Assembly: GCA_021390615.1 (NCBI GenBank)
Contig: JAJEJU010000025.1
Span: 62,001 to 126,000, forward strand
Direction: 5' to 3'
Length of the DNA: 64,000 bases
DNA from: Rhodanobacteraceae bacterium ZG21-1
GTDB taxonomy: Bacteria > Pseudomonadota > Gammaproteobacteria > Xanthomonadales > Rhodanobacteraceae
The position numbers were made by a program, and so were the translations under genes. Positions 41,710-49,734 of this stretch are shown piece by piece (within the stretch, counting starts at the first letter, position 1; each line of letters opens with the position of its first letter). The notes beneath the pieces were generated by a model that was given only the letters and a program-made list of their open reading frames with translations, did no database searches and was not told where the DNA came from.

Positions 41710-42735
41710 TCAGGATTCCAGCCGCAGCAGGCTTTCAGCGGTGGCGAGAATGGCCTCCTCGTTCGGGCGCGGCGCCCAGCCGAGCACGCGGCGCGCCTTC
41801 TCATTGGAGATGCGCTTGCGCTGGCCCAGCTGAGGCACCAGTTGGCGTGCCGCCGGATCGAACAGCGCGCGCAGCCGCACCAAGGCATTGGGCAGCACGC
41901 GGGTCGGCACACGCGCGGCGGTCGCGCCGAGGCGGGCGCGCAGCAGCACGGCGATGTCGTGCATGCTCATGCTCTCGCCGGCGACCGCGAGAAAGCGTTC
42001 GCCGGCCGCCGCCGGTGCGGTCATCGCGCGCAGATGCAGCTCGACCGCGTCGCGCACGTCGACCACGCCGAAGGCGAGCTGCGGCAGCGCCGGCGGCGTG
42101 CCTTGCAGCAGGCGCCGCACCAGTTGGATCGAGCTCGAATAGTCCGGCCCGAGCACCGGTCCGAAGATGCCTACCGGATTGATCGCGACCAATTCCATGC
42201 CGCCGCCCTCGCGCTGCATGAAATCCCAGGCGGCCCGTTCCGCCAGCGTCTTGGACTTCACGTAGGCACTGAGCTGCGGGCTGGCCGGATCGGTCCAGTC
42301 GCGCTCGGTGTACGGGCGCTCGATCTGTGTCGTGCCGTAGCCGATCGCCGCGAAGGACGAAGTGAGCACGACGCGGCGCACGCCCGCGTCGCGCGCCGCA
42401 CGCAGGACTCGCAAGGCGCCGTCGCGCGCCGGCACGATCACCTCGTCCTCGTGGCGCGGCACGCCTGATGGAAACGGCGAGGCCACGTGCAGCACGTAGC
42501 GGCAGCCGGCAAGCGCCTCCGTCCAGCCCTGGTCCGCGCCGAGATCGGCGACGACCACTTCGAGCGCAGCGCCGGGCGCCGCGCCGCCGGCCGCCAGCAT
42601 GGCGCGCACTTCGGCTTCGCGGCTGGCTGCGCGCAGGCTGGTGCGCACCCGATAGCCGGCCGCCAGCAGCTGCACGATGCAGTGCGCGCCGAGGAAGCCC
42701 GAGCCTCCGGTAACCAGCACCGTTTCGCCAGTCAT
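41710..42735 (-). CDS. Extended SDR: NAD-dependent epimerase/dehydratase or dihydroflavonol-reductase-like
   Basis: 341 residues from the ATG at 42735; upstream in-frame ATGs lack a ribosome site. The Rossmann motif TGGSGFLG is at residues 9-16, catalytic Ser in LTSSFAAIG, and Tyr-x3-Lys in AYVKSKTLAE. SPFPSG and NPVGIFGP follow the pattern of dihydroflavonol 4-reductase/cinnamoyl-CoA-reductase relatives, which reduce aldehydes or ketones. First gene of a likely two-gene operon with the SDR, divergent from LysR. Confidence 0.9.
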   Translation of the reverse strand: MTGETVLVTGGSGFLGAHCIVQLLAAGYRVRTSLRAASREAEVRAMLAAGGAAPGAALEVVVADLGADQGWTEALAGCRYVLHVASPFPSGVPRHEDEVIVPARDGALRVLRAARDAGVRRVVLTSSFAAIGYGTTQIERPYTERDWTDPASPQLSAYVKSKTLAERAAWDFMQREGGGMELVAINPVGIFGPVLGPDYSSSIQLVRRLLQGTPPALPQLAFGVVDVRDAVELHLRAMTAPAAAGERFLAVAGESMSMHDIAVLLRARLGATAARVPTRVLPNALVRLRALFDPAARQLVPQLGQRKRISNEKARRVLGWAPRPNEEAILATAESLLRLES

Positions 42736-42903
42736 GCGAGTCGCTCCGCGGCAAGCGCTGCAACCAGGCATGCCATCGGCGAATACAGGCAACCAGCCGG
42801 CAGGCAGCGGTGGGGCAAGGTCGGCAGCATGGTCCGGGCATCCGCGCAGCGAGAGACCGAAGACGATAGGCGCCGCCCACCGATGAAACAATCGGGCTAA
42901 TCT

Positions 42904-42919
42904 TGCATGAAGTCATGCA
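42904..42919. promoter_or_regulatory. Perfect dyad, probable LysR operator
   Basis: TGCATGA-AG-TCATGCA is a perfect inverted repeat 12 bases before the LysR start codon, in the LysR/epimerase divergent region. Its position suits autoregulation plus control of the divergent SDR operon. The LysR gene's AGGA ribosome site abuts its right arm. Confidence 0.6.
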
Positions 42920-42931
42920 GGAAATCGCACA

Positions 42932-43867
42932 ATGTCGAAAGCCGGACTGCTCGAACTCCAGGCCGTGGCCGCGGTGGCGGGTCATCGCAGCTTCCGTCGC
43001 GCCGCCGACGAGCTGGGCCTGTCGCCGTCGGCGCTGAGCCATGCCGTTGCCGCGCTGGAACAGCGCATGGGCGTGCGCCTGTTCAATCGCACCACCCGCA
43101 GCGTGTCGCTGTCGGAGGCAGGCGAACAGTTTCTCGCGCGGGTGCAGCCCGCCCTGCGCGAGATCGGCGCCGCGATGGAGGCCATCAACGACTTTCGCGA
43201 CACGCCCGCCGGCACCCTGCGCCTCAACGCCTCGGAAGGCGCGGCGCGCATGCTGCTCACGCCGATCGTGTTCGAGTTCATGCGGCGCTACCCGGACATG
43301 AAGGTGGACATCGTCACCGAGGGGCGCCTGGTCGACATCGTCGCGGACGGTTTCGACGCCGGCGTCCGCAGCGCCGAGGACGTGCCGCAGGACATGGTCG
43401 CGGTGCCGTGCAGCGCGCCGCTGCGCTTCGTGGTGGTGGGCGCCCCGGCCTACTTCGCGCGCCACCGCAAGCCGCGCGTGCCGGCCGACCTGGCCCGTCA
43501 CCACTGCGTGCGCAGCCGCTACGCCAGCGGCGCCATCTATCGCTGGGAATTCGAGAAACGCGGCGAGCAACAAGCGATCGACGTCGACGGCCCGCTGACC
43601 CTGGACAGCCACCCGCTGATGATCGAGGCGGCCCTGCAGGGTGTCGGCTTGATCTGGACCAACGAATGGTCGGTCGCCGAGCACCTCGCCGCCAAGCGGC
43701 TGGTGCGCGTGCTGGAAGACTGGTCGCCGCCCTACCCCGGCCTGTGCCTGTACTATCCCAAGCACCGCCACGCGCCGGCAGGGCTGCGTGCCTTTGTCGA
43801 AGTCGTGAAGGAGATTGCGCCGACCCTGGCTGCGCCGGCGCGCGGCGCACGACGGCAGCGCCGCTGA
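42932..43867 (+). CDS. LysR-family transcriptional regulator
   Basis: 311 residues. AGGA lies 9 bases before the ATG. The N-terminal helix-turn-helix is clear (VAGHRSFRRAADELGLSPSA, then LEQRMGVRLFNRTTRSVSLSEAG in part). The effector-binding domain follows (TLRLNASEGAAR, RYPDMKVDI, ADGFDAGVR). This resembles the CrgA/DmlR subgroup. Effector unknown. It is divergent from the epimerase/SDR genes, which it probably controls through the dyad at 42904-42919. Confidence 0.95.
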   Translation: MSKAGLLELQAVAAVAGHRSFRRAADELGLSPSALSHAVAALEQRMGVRLFNRTTRSVSLSEAGEQFLARVQPALREIGAAMEAINDFRDTPAGTLRLNASEGAARMLLTPIVFEFMRRYPDMKVDIVTEGRLVDIVADGFDAGVRSAEDVPQDMVAVPCSAPLRFVVVGAPAYFARHRKPRVPADLARHHCVRSRYASGAIYRWEFEKRGEQQAIDVDGPLTLDSHPLMIEAALQGVGLIWTNEWSVAEHLAAKRLVRVLEDWSPPYPGLCLYYPKHRHAPAGLRAFVEVVKEIAPTLAAPARGARRQRR

Positions 43868-44032
43868 GCCCGGATGCGCAGATCCGCATTCGTCGAATGC
43901 CCGCATGCCGTGCCGGCTTCACGTCGCACCCGAACGTCAATGTGCAAGGCCGCGCTGTTTCGCCCGAAAATAGGCTCCGAAATGGCTCGGCATACGGCTT
44001 ATATAAAGCGTGATTCCGGAACCGGAGATGGC

Positions 44033-44416
44033 ATGCCCGTCAGACTGCTGGTGGTGCTCGCCTGCGCTGCATCGTTGTCGGCTTGCCAAGTCGATTTATT
44101 GGGAGGCGACTGCCGGAAAATCGGCGGCTCCGGGTATTCCCTGTGCATGGCGGAAGACAATGCGACCTTCTACCTTGAGCCTAACGGCGTATCGCCTTCA
44201 GGCGGCGGCGTGCTCGAAGGCACTGTCACCTCCATCGGCTGGGATGCCCGAGTCATCCTCGTACGCCGCCGCGCAATTTTCAGAGGCGATCCCGATGGCT
44301 TGATGATAGTCGCCAAAGGCACGGTTGACGGACCGGTGGCGGACGAGGCTTCGCTGCTGAAAGCGTACCCCGCCATCACGCTGGTCGCTCCGAACAAGGC
44401 CTGGGATGCCTTGTAG
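44033..44416 (+). CDS. Small lipoprotein of unknown function
   Basis: 127 residues from ATG 44033 (GGAG 5 bases upstream). The leader MPVRLLVVLACAASLSAC ends in a lipobox (LSAC), giving lipidation at Cys18. The remainder is beta-rich with two further cysteines (GDC and SLC). Base composition is a little less GC-rich than the neighbours. No family recognised. The GNAT gene follows after 29 bases on the same strand. Confidence 0.78.
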   Translation: MPVRLLVVLACAASLSACQVDLLGGDCRKIGGSGYSLCMAEDNATFYLEPNGVSPSGGGVLEGTVTSIGWDARVILVRRRAIFRGDPDGLMIVAKGTVDGPVADEASLLKAYPAITLVAPNKAWDAL

Positions 44417-44445
44417 CAAGGCCGGCCAGCCACAGGAATATCTCG

Positions 44446-44895
44446 ATGACGTACAAGACAGGGGTCGCCATGCCGCTGGAATTTCGCGAAGTGCGACTGC
44501 CCGAGCTATGGCAGGCTTCCCGGCCCAGTGAGCCGGTGCCGGCGGAATTTGCCGAAGGCCACATCAGAAGCTGGGAGTGCCTGCATGACGCACAGGTAGT
44601 CGGCCACTGCTCGGGCAATGCGGCGACCGGTGAAGTGCTGGGGCTCTCCGTCGTTCCCGCGTACCGACGCCAAGGCATTGCCCGCCGGTTGCTGGCCGTC
44701 GTGGTGGCCTGGCTCCGGAGTCAAGGCACGGAAAGAATCTGGCTGAGCGCACCCTCCGATCCGTCACGGCCCGCCCACGCCTTCTATCGCGCCCAAGGGT
44801 GGGTGCCTACGGGCGTGCGCGAGAACGATGCCGTCGAGATACTCGAGCTGCTTGCGCCCCCGCCGCTGCAGGCGACGCCCGCTGCGCCAGACTGA
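44446..44895 (+). CDS. GNAT-family N-acetyltransferase
   Basis: 149 residues with AGGA 9 bases upstream. Motif A is clear in LGLSVVPAYRRQGIARRLLAV (quoted only as a landmark at about 65-85), followed by the late AHAFYRAQGWVPTG. Substrate is unknown. It is in the same direction as the small lipoprotein gene 29 bases upstream and may be co-transcribed with it. Confidence 0.9.
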   Translation: MTYKTGVAMPLEFREVRLPELWQASRPSEPVPAEFAEGHIRSWECLHDAQVVGHCSGNAATGEVLGLSVVPAYRRQGIARRLLAVVVAWLRSQGTERIWLSAPSDPSRPAHAFYRAQGWVPTGVRENDAVEILELLAPPPLQATPAAPD

Positions 44896-45110
44896 ACCTC
44901 CGGAACGCAGGCCTGCTTCATCGGCCAGGTCGGCAGGCGGACACAGAGGCAACAGGCCAGCCGCCGGCAGGGTATCGGTCACGCCGTCTGCGCGCCCGCC
45001 CGGCTGGAGGCACCGCCTGTGACATGCGCCGCAGCACGCAGCGGACGGCATGCATGGATGCCGAAACAAGCTGCCGATATGCTCTCGACTTCACCGACAA
45101 GGAGCTCAAG

Positions 45111-46034
45111 GTGCCTTCCGTGACGACACAACCGGTCACCGCGCAGCTGACGCACGCGGCGATCTTCCTGGTAGTGACCCTGAATACCGAACCGGCCGAC
45201 CGCGAGGCTGTGCGCGGGTTGTGCAGCGACATGCCGGCGCTGCTGCGCGGGATCGGCTTCCGCCATCCGGACCGGCGGCTGTCCTGCGTGGTCGGCATCG
45301 GCTCGGCGGCCTGGGATCGGCTGTTCGGGTCGCCGCGGCCGGCCGAGCTGCATCCGTTCCGCGAGATCGAGGGCGTGCATCGCGCCGTCGCCACGCCGGG
45401 CGACCTGCTCTTCCATATCCGCGCCACCCATATGGACCTCTGCTTCGAGCTGGCGGCGCAGATCATGTCTCGGCTCGGTGCGGCCGTCGCCGGCGCGGAC
45501 GAGGTGCACGGCTTCAAGTACTTCGACGAGCGCGACCTGCTCGGCTTCGTCGACGGCACCGAGAATCCAGTGGACCAGGCCGCCCTGGATGCGGCGATCA
45601 TCGGCGACGAAGACCCTGCCTTCGCCGGCGGCAGCTACGTCATCGTGCAGAAATACTTGCACGACCTGAAGGCCTGGAACGCGGTGCCTGTGGAGCAGCA
45701 GGAAAGGATCGTCGGCCGCAAGAAGCTCTCCGACGTCGAGCTGGACGACGAAGCCAAGCCCGCCTATGCGCACAACGTGCTCACCAGCATCGAGGAGAAC
45801 GGCGAGGCGCTGGAGATCGTGCGCGACAACATGCCCTTCGGCGATGCCGCCAAGGGCGAGTTCGGCACCTATTTCATCGGCTATGCGCGTTCGCCGGCGC
45901 GCATCGAGCGCATGCTCAACAATATGTTCGTCGGCCTGCCGCCCGGCAACTACGATCGCCTGCTGGACTTCAGCAAGGCGGTGACCGGCACGCTGTTCTT
46001 CGTGCCGTCCGCAAGCTTCCTGGCCAGCCTTTAG
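45111..46034 (+). CDS. DyP-type (dye-decolourising) haem peroxidase
   Basis: 307 residues from the GTG at 45111, which has AAGGAG 6 bases upstream; the frame is open back to 44799 but that part lacks coding character. The family signature GFVDGTEN carries the catalytic Asp of the GxxDG motif. A probable proximal haem His lies in the VLTSIEENG-preceding segment AYAHNV, and MPFGDAAKGEFGTYFIGYAR matches the C-terminal core. This size fits class B (cytoplasmic YfeX-like) peroxidases. No leader and no encapsulin partner are seen. Confidence 0.92.
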   Translation: MPSVTTQPVTAQLTHAAIFLVVTLNTEPADREAVRGLCSDMPALLRGIGFRHPDRRLSCVVGIGSAAWDRLFGSPRPAELHPFREIEGVHRAVATPGDLLFHIRATHMDLCFELAAQIMSRLGAAVAGADEVHGFKYFDERDLLGFVDGTENPVDQAALDAAIIGDEDPAFAGGSYVIVQKYLHDLKAWNAVPVEQQERIVGRKKLSDVELDDEAKPAYAHNVLTSIEENGEALEIVRDNMPFGDAAKGEFGTYFIGYARSPARIERMLNNMFVGLPPGNYDRLLDFSKAVTGTLFFVPSASFLASL

Positions 46035-46051
46035 GCCAGCCAGGGAGCGGC

Positions 46052-47527
46052 TCACGCCAGATAGCGGCGCCGGTCTTCGTCGGCCAGGTTGCCGCCGCAC
46101 AGCACCGTGGCCACCTGCAGGCCGCGGAAGGAAGTGCTGTCGGCGATCAGCGCGGCGACGCCGAGCACGCCCGCCGGCTCGACCACCACGCCGGCATGCC
46201 GGTGCACGCGCTGCATCGCATCGACGATGACGGCGTCGTCCACCAGACGCACCTCGTCGACCAGGGGCAGCATGTCGGCCACCGCCTCGGCGATCGGCGT
46301 GCGCACCGCCACGCCGTCGGCGATGGTCGAGACGCTCGTCGCGGCCACCGGGCGCCCGGCCTGCCAGCTGTGCGCCATGCAGGGAGCGCCGCTGGCCGCG
46401 ACGCCGATCACCCGCGTCCCCGGCGCGGCCGCCTTGATCCAGCGCGCCATGCCGTTGAGCAGCGCGCCGTTGCCTAGCGGCACCAGCACGACGTCCGGCG
46501 GCCGTCCTGCCGCAAGCAGTTCCACTGCGATGCTGCCAGCGCCCTCGCCGATCTCCGGCTCCAGTCCATCCTCGACCAGCCAAGCGCCGCGTTGTTCGGC
46601 ATAGGCTCGCGCCAGCGTCTTGGCCTCGTCGAAATCGCGCCCGCCCAGATGCAGCACGGCGCCCAGCTGGCGCATGCGCTGCGCCTTGAGCGGGTTCACC
46701 GAGTCAGCGGCGAACACCTCGATGCGCTCGCCGCGGCCGCGCCCGACATAGGCCAGCGCCTGGCCCCAGTTGCCGGCGCTGGCGCACACCAGCGGGCGCC
46801 GCTCGCCGCGCGCGCGGGCCTCCCGCACGAAGTGGTCCGCGCCGCGCCCCTTGAACGAGCGGATCGGGTTGAGCGTCTCGAGCTTGAGCGTGAGCGCGCA
46901 ATCCAGCTCTTCGGCCAGCGCCTCGCAGAGGAACTGCGGGCTGTGCAGGAAGACCGGATCAATCAGCCGGCTGGCTGCGGCGATGCCTTCCAGGGTGATG
47001 CGGTGCGGCGGCGACGCCACGGCCGGCAGGCACGATCGCGCGGACAAGGGCTGGATCGCGTCGTCGCCTTCGGCGCGATCCAGCATCAACACGCCGTCCA
47101 GGTGATCGATCTCGTGCTGGACCAGCTCGGACAGGTCGGCAGGCAGCTTTTCCCAGTGGCGCCGGTCGCCCCGCTCGTCCAGGTAGCTCAGGCTGATCGA
47201 TCGATGCCGCCGCAGCCTGACCAGGCGCCCCGGCACGCTGAGGCAGTCGTCCCACACATCCATGGTCTCCGCGCTGCGCCAGGTGATGAGCGGATTGATC
47301 AAGGCGAACGGCGAGGCACCCAGATGCAGGGCGACGATGCGCAGGTCCGCGCCCACCTGGGGCGCGGCGATCGCACGGCCGAAGCCGATGCGTCCGCGAA
47401 AGTCGAGCAGCGTGGCGATAAGGTCGTCGACCAGGCGGCGCACGCTGCCGTCGACCGCGGCGACGTCTTGCGCGCGCCGTCTCAGGCGAGGATCTTCGTC
47501 GGTCAGGATGGGGAGAATGGATGGCAT
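46052..47527 (-). CDS. Fusion of a peptide-deformylase-like domain to a PLP-dependent threonine-dehydratase-like enzyme
   Basis: 491 residues. Residues 1-160 match the deformylase fold: motif 1 GRAIAAPQVG (50-59), motif 2 DDCLSVPG with metal-ligand Cys95, and motif 3 HEIDH (138-142) supplying two His ligands and the catalytic Glu. Motif 2 has Asp where typical Def has EGCLS. Residues 170-491 match a fold-type II PLP enzyme: the Schiff-base Lys226 in SFKGRGA, ASAGNWGQALAY, the phosphate-binding glycine loop PLGNGALLNG, and a late LCGGN. This part would deaminate Thr/Ser or a related amino acid. No stop or frameshift separates the parts, so the fusion is real in this sequence. Biological link unknown. 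Confidence 0.88.
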   Translation of the reverse strand: MPSILPILTDEDPRLRRRAQDVAAVDGSVRRLVDDLIATLLDFRGRIGFGRAIAAPQVGADLRIVALHLGASPFALINPLITWRSAETMDVWDDCLSVPGRLVRLRRHRSISLSYLDERGDRRHWEKLPADLSELVQHEIDHLDGVLMLDRAEGDDAIQPLSARSCLPAVASPPHRITLEGIAAASRLIDPVFLHSPQFLCEALAEELDCALTLKLETLNPIRSFKGRGADHFVREARARGERRPLVCASAGNWGQALAYVGRGRGERIEVFAADSVNPLKAQRMRQLGAVLHLGGRDFDEAKTLARAYAEQRGAWLVEDGLEPEIGEGAGSIAVELLAAGRPPDVVLVPLGNGALLNGMARWIKAAAPGTRVIGVAASGAPCMAHSWQAGRPVAATSVSTIADGVAVRTPIAEAVADMLPLVDEVRLVDDAVIVDAMQRVHRHAGVVVEPAGVLGVAALIADSTSFRGLQVATVLCGGNLADEDRRRYLA

Positions 47528-47782
47528 GGCCTGCTCCGCAAGGATGCTTCAGTATGCGCACAGGCGCGCTTCGGGCGGCATCGTTCGCGCAGGCGTCGAT
47601 GCGGCATGCCCGCAAAATAGGCGCCGTGCCTGCGGGAAAACCTCACGCGCCTCATGCATGACAGGCCGGCGTCGCCGACGTCAGTGCAGCGGCGCAACGA
47701 CCTCCGGCCGGAGCCACATACGCTCGGCCGCGATCAGCCGAAACGCATCAGCCCGGAAACTTTCGATCTGCGAGGTGCAAGC

Positions 47783-48148
47783 ATGTCCGAGCTTCTTTCC
47801 TCCACCTTCGTGCTGGCGGTGAACGACCTCGACGCATCGAGGCGCTACTACATCGACCTGCTGGGCTTCGAGGAGACCTTGCAAGCGGACGGCTGGTCCT
47901 TTCTGCGTCGCGGCGCCTGCCAGCTCAGACTGGGACATTGCCCGGACGCGCGGCCGATGAGCGCCTGTCAGGATCATTCCTGGTTTGCCTACCTGCAGGT
48001 AGACGACGCGGCGGCGCTGTACCGGGAATACCTCGCCCGGCAAGTGGCGATCTGGCACGCGCTGGAGGACAAGCCCTGGGGCATGCGTGAATTCGCCCTG
48101 GTGACACCGGACGGACACCGCATCGTGTTCGGCCAGGCGATCGCCTGA
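47783..48148 (+). CDS. VOC/glyoxalase-superfamily protein (bleomycin-resistance-like)
   Basis: 121 residues from the ATG at 47783; a longer in-frame extension to 47654 lacks coding character. The fold is shown by STFVLAVNDLDASRRYYIDLLGFEE (the first half) and the LVTPDGHRIVFGQ strand at the end, typical for this family. The substrate is unknown; a metal-binding His and Glu may be present (the former as H in DHSWFAYLQV, the latter in REFALV). It stands alone between the deformylase-fusion gene and the aldo-keto reductase gene. Confidence 0.85.
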   Translation: MSELLSSTFVLAVNDLDASRRYYIDLLGFEETLQADGWSFLRRGACQLRLGHCPDARPMSACQDHSWFAYLQVDDAAALYREYLARQVAIWHALEDKPWGMREFALVTPDGHRIVFGQAIA

Positions 48149-48405
48149 AGAGCGCCGCACACCAGGCCACCATGCCGGTGTCGATCGCCCAGGGCGGCAC
48201 GGCCGTCAACGGCCAGGCGCGATGCATGCGCCAGACGTGCATCGCAGCGCCAGCTCACCGCGCCATGGCCGATCACCGCGAGAACTGCGCAACCATCGCC
48301 GGCTCGGCGTGGCGCATGCATGCGCCGGACGAGCGCCACATGGTCGGGCCGCAACGTCAGATACGCCGATGCCCATCCCGACACATGGGTGCCGACCGCC
48401 AAGCG

Positions 48406-49383
48406 CTAGACGTGGCCGGCCACGGCGTGGGGTACGTAGTCGTGCTCCAGGGCCTTGACCTCGTCGTCGCTCAGCGCCAGCGACAGCGCCGCCACCGCAT
48501 CGTCCAGGTGCTGCGGCTTCGAAGCGCCGACGATCGGCGCCGTCACGAAGGGCTGGCGCGCCACCCAGGCCAGCGCCACCTGCGCCTTCGGCACGCCGCG
48601 CGCCGCAGCCACGCGCGCCACCGCTTCCACCACACGGCGGTCTGCCTCGGGCGAGGCGTACAAGGTCTTGCCGTATTGGTCGGTCTGCTGGCGTTCGCTG
48701 GCCTCGTCCCAGGCGCGGGTCAGGCGGCCGCGCGCCAGCGGGCTCCACGGAATGATGCCGACGCCCTGGTCGCGGCACAGCGGGATCATCTCGCGCTCTT
48801 CCTCGCGATACAGCAGGTTGTAGTGGTTCTGCATGCTGACGAAGCGGGTCCAGCCATGGCGCTCGGCCACGTGCTGCGCCTTGGCGAATTGCCAGGCCCA
48901 CATCGAGGAAGCGCCGATGTAGCGTGCCTTGCCGGCCTTCACCACGTCGTGCAGCGCTTCCATGGTTTCTTCGATCGGCGTGCGCGCATCCCAGCGATGG
49001 ATCTGGTACAGGTCCACGTAGTCGGTGCCGAGCCGGCGCAGGCTATGGTCGATCTCGGCAAGAATGGCCTTGCGCGAAAGCCCCATGCCGTTCGGCCCGG
49101 CATGCATGCGGTTGAACACCTTGGTGGCCAGCACGATGTCGTCGCGACGCGCGAAATCGCTCAGCGCACGGCCGACGATTTCTTCCGAGGTGCCGTCCGA
49201 ATACACATTGGCGGTGTCGAAGAAATTGATGCCCAGCTCGAGCGCGCGCTGGATGAACGGGCGGCTCGCCGATTCGTCCAGGGTCCAGGCGTGATTGCCG
49301 CGATCGGCATCGCCGTAGGTCATGCAGCCCAGGCACAGGCGGGACACCTCGAGCCCGGTGTTGCCGAGTTTCACGTAGTCCAT
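48406..49383 (-). CDS. Aldo/keto reductase
   Basis: 325 residues from ATG 49383, with GGAG 6 bases upstream; the ATG at 49398 would add five residues. The family tetrad is visible: Asp and Tyr in FFDTANVYSDG, Lys in LATKVFN, His in LYQIHRWD. The NADPH-binding region is VGASKPQHLDDAV near the end. The N-terminus (MDYVKLGNTGLEVSRLCLGCM, in part) is that of the YajO/Tas-like group. Substrate unknown; probably reduces small aldehydes or ketones. Confidence 0.93.
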   Translation of the reverse strand: MDYVKLGNTGLEVSRLCLGCMTYGDADRGNHAWTLDESASRPFIQRALELGINFFDTANVYSDGTSEEIVGRALSDFARRDDIVLATKVFNRMHAGPNGMGLSRKAILAEIDHSLRRLGTDYVDLYQIHRWDARTPIEETMEALHDVVKAGKARYIGASSMWAWQFAKAQHVAERHGWTRFVSMQNHYNLLYREEEREMIPLCRDQGVGIIPWSPLARGRLTRAWDEASERQQTDQYGKTLYASPEADRRVVEAVARVAAARGVPKAQVALAWVARQPFVTAPIVGASKPQHLDDAVAALSLALSDDEVKALEHDYVPHAVAGHV

Positions 49384-49734
49384 CTTGAGCTCCGGCATTG
49401 GCGTCGACCGATCCTAACCGATGCCCGTGACCGGCGCGTCGACGCGACGCATGCAGCGGCGACCGCCATGAACTTGCGCAATGCGCTACGCAAGTCGCTC
49501 GTGCCACGGCAGCGTCCCGGATGCTTCCAAGCCGACCGCGGTTCACCGGCGCCAGCTCGCCGTAGCCCGGCGAGTGCCGCAATGTCAGCTCATGCGCGGC
49601 ACCGCTACATCGCCGACATGCACCACTGGCGCAAGCTCGTCGAATAAATCATGACGAACGAGCACAGCGGCCTCACGCCGAAGGTCTTCGCACGCCCCAA
49701 GCGTCCGCGGCGATCTGCACAGCGGAACCTCGCC
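49384..49734. other. 351-base gap without a convincing gene
   Basis: Short frames here lack ribosome sites. A perfect 7-bp hairpin (CTCGCCG, loop TAGCC, CGGCGAG) lies at 49556-49574 but has no T-run; it could be a processing element or part of the AKR leader. Confidence 0.4.

Noticed and set aside
45111-46034. DyP peroxidase as encapsulin cargo
   Set aside because: No encapsulin shell gene nearby and no C-terminal targeting peptide of the known type; the protein ends in SFLASL.
49556-49574. Hairpin as terminator of a gene next to the aldo-keto reductase
   Set aside because: No T-run on either strand, and no gene ends close to it.
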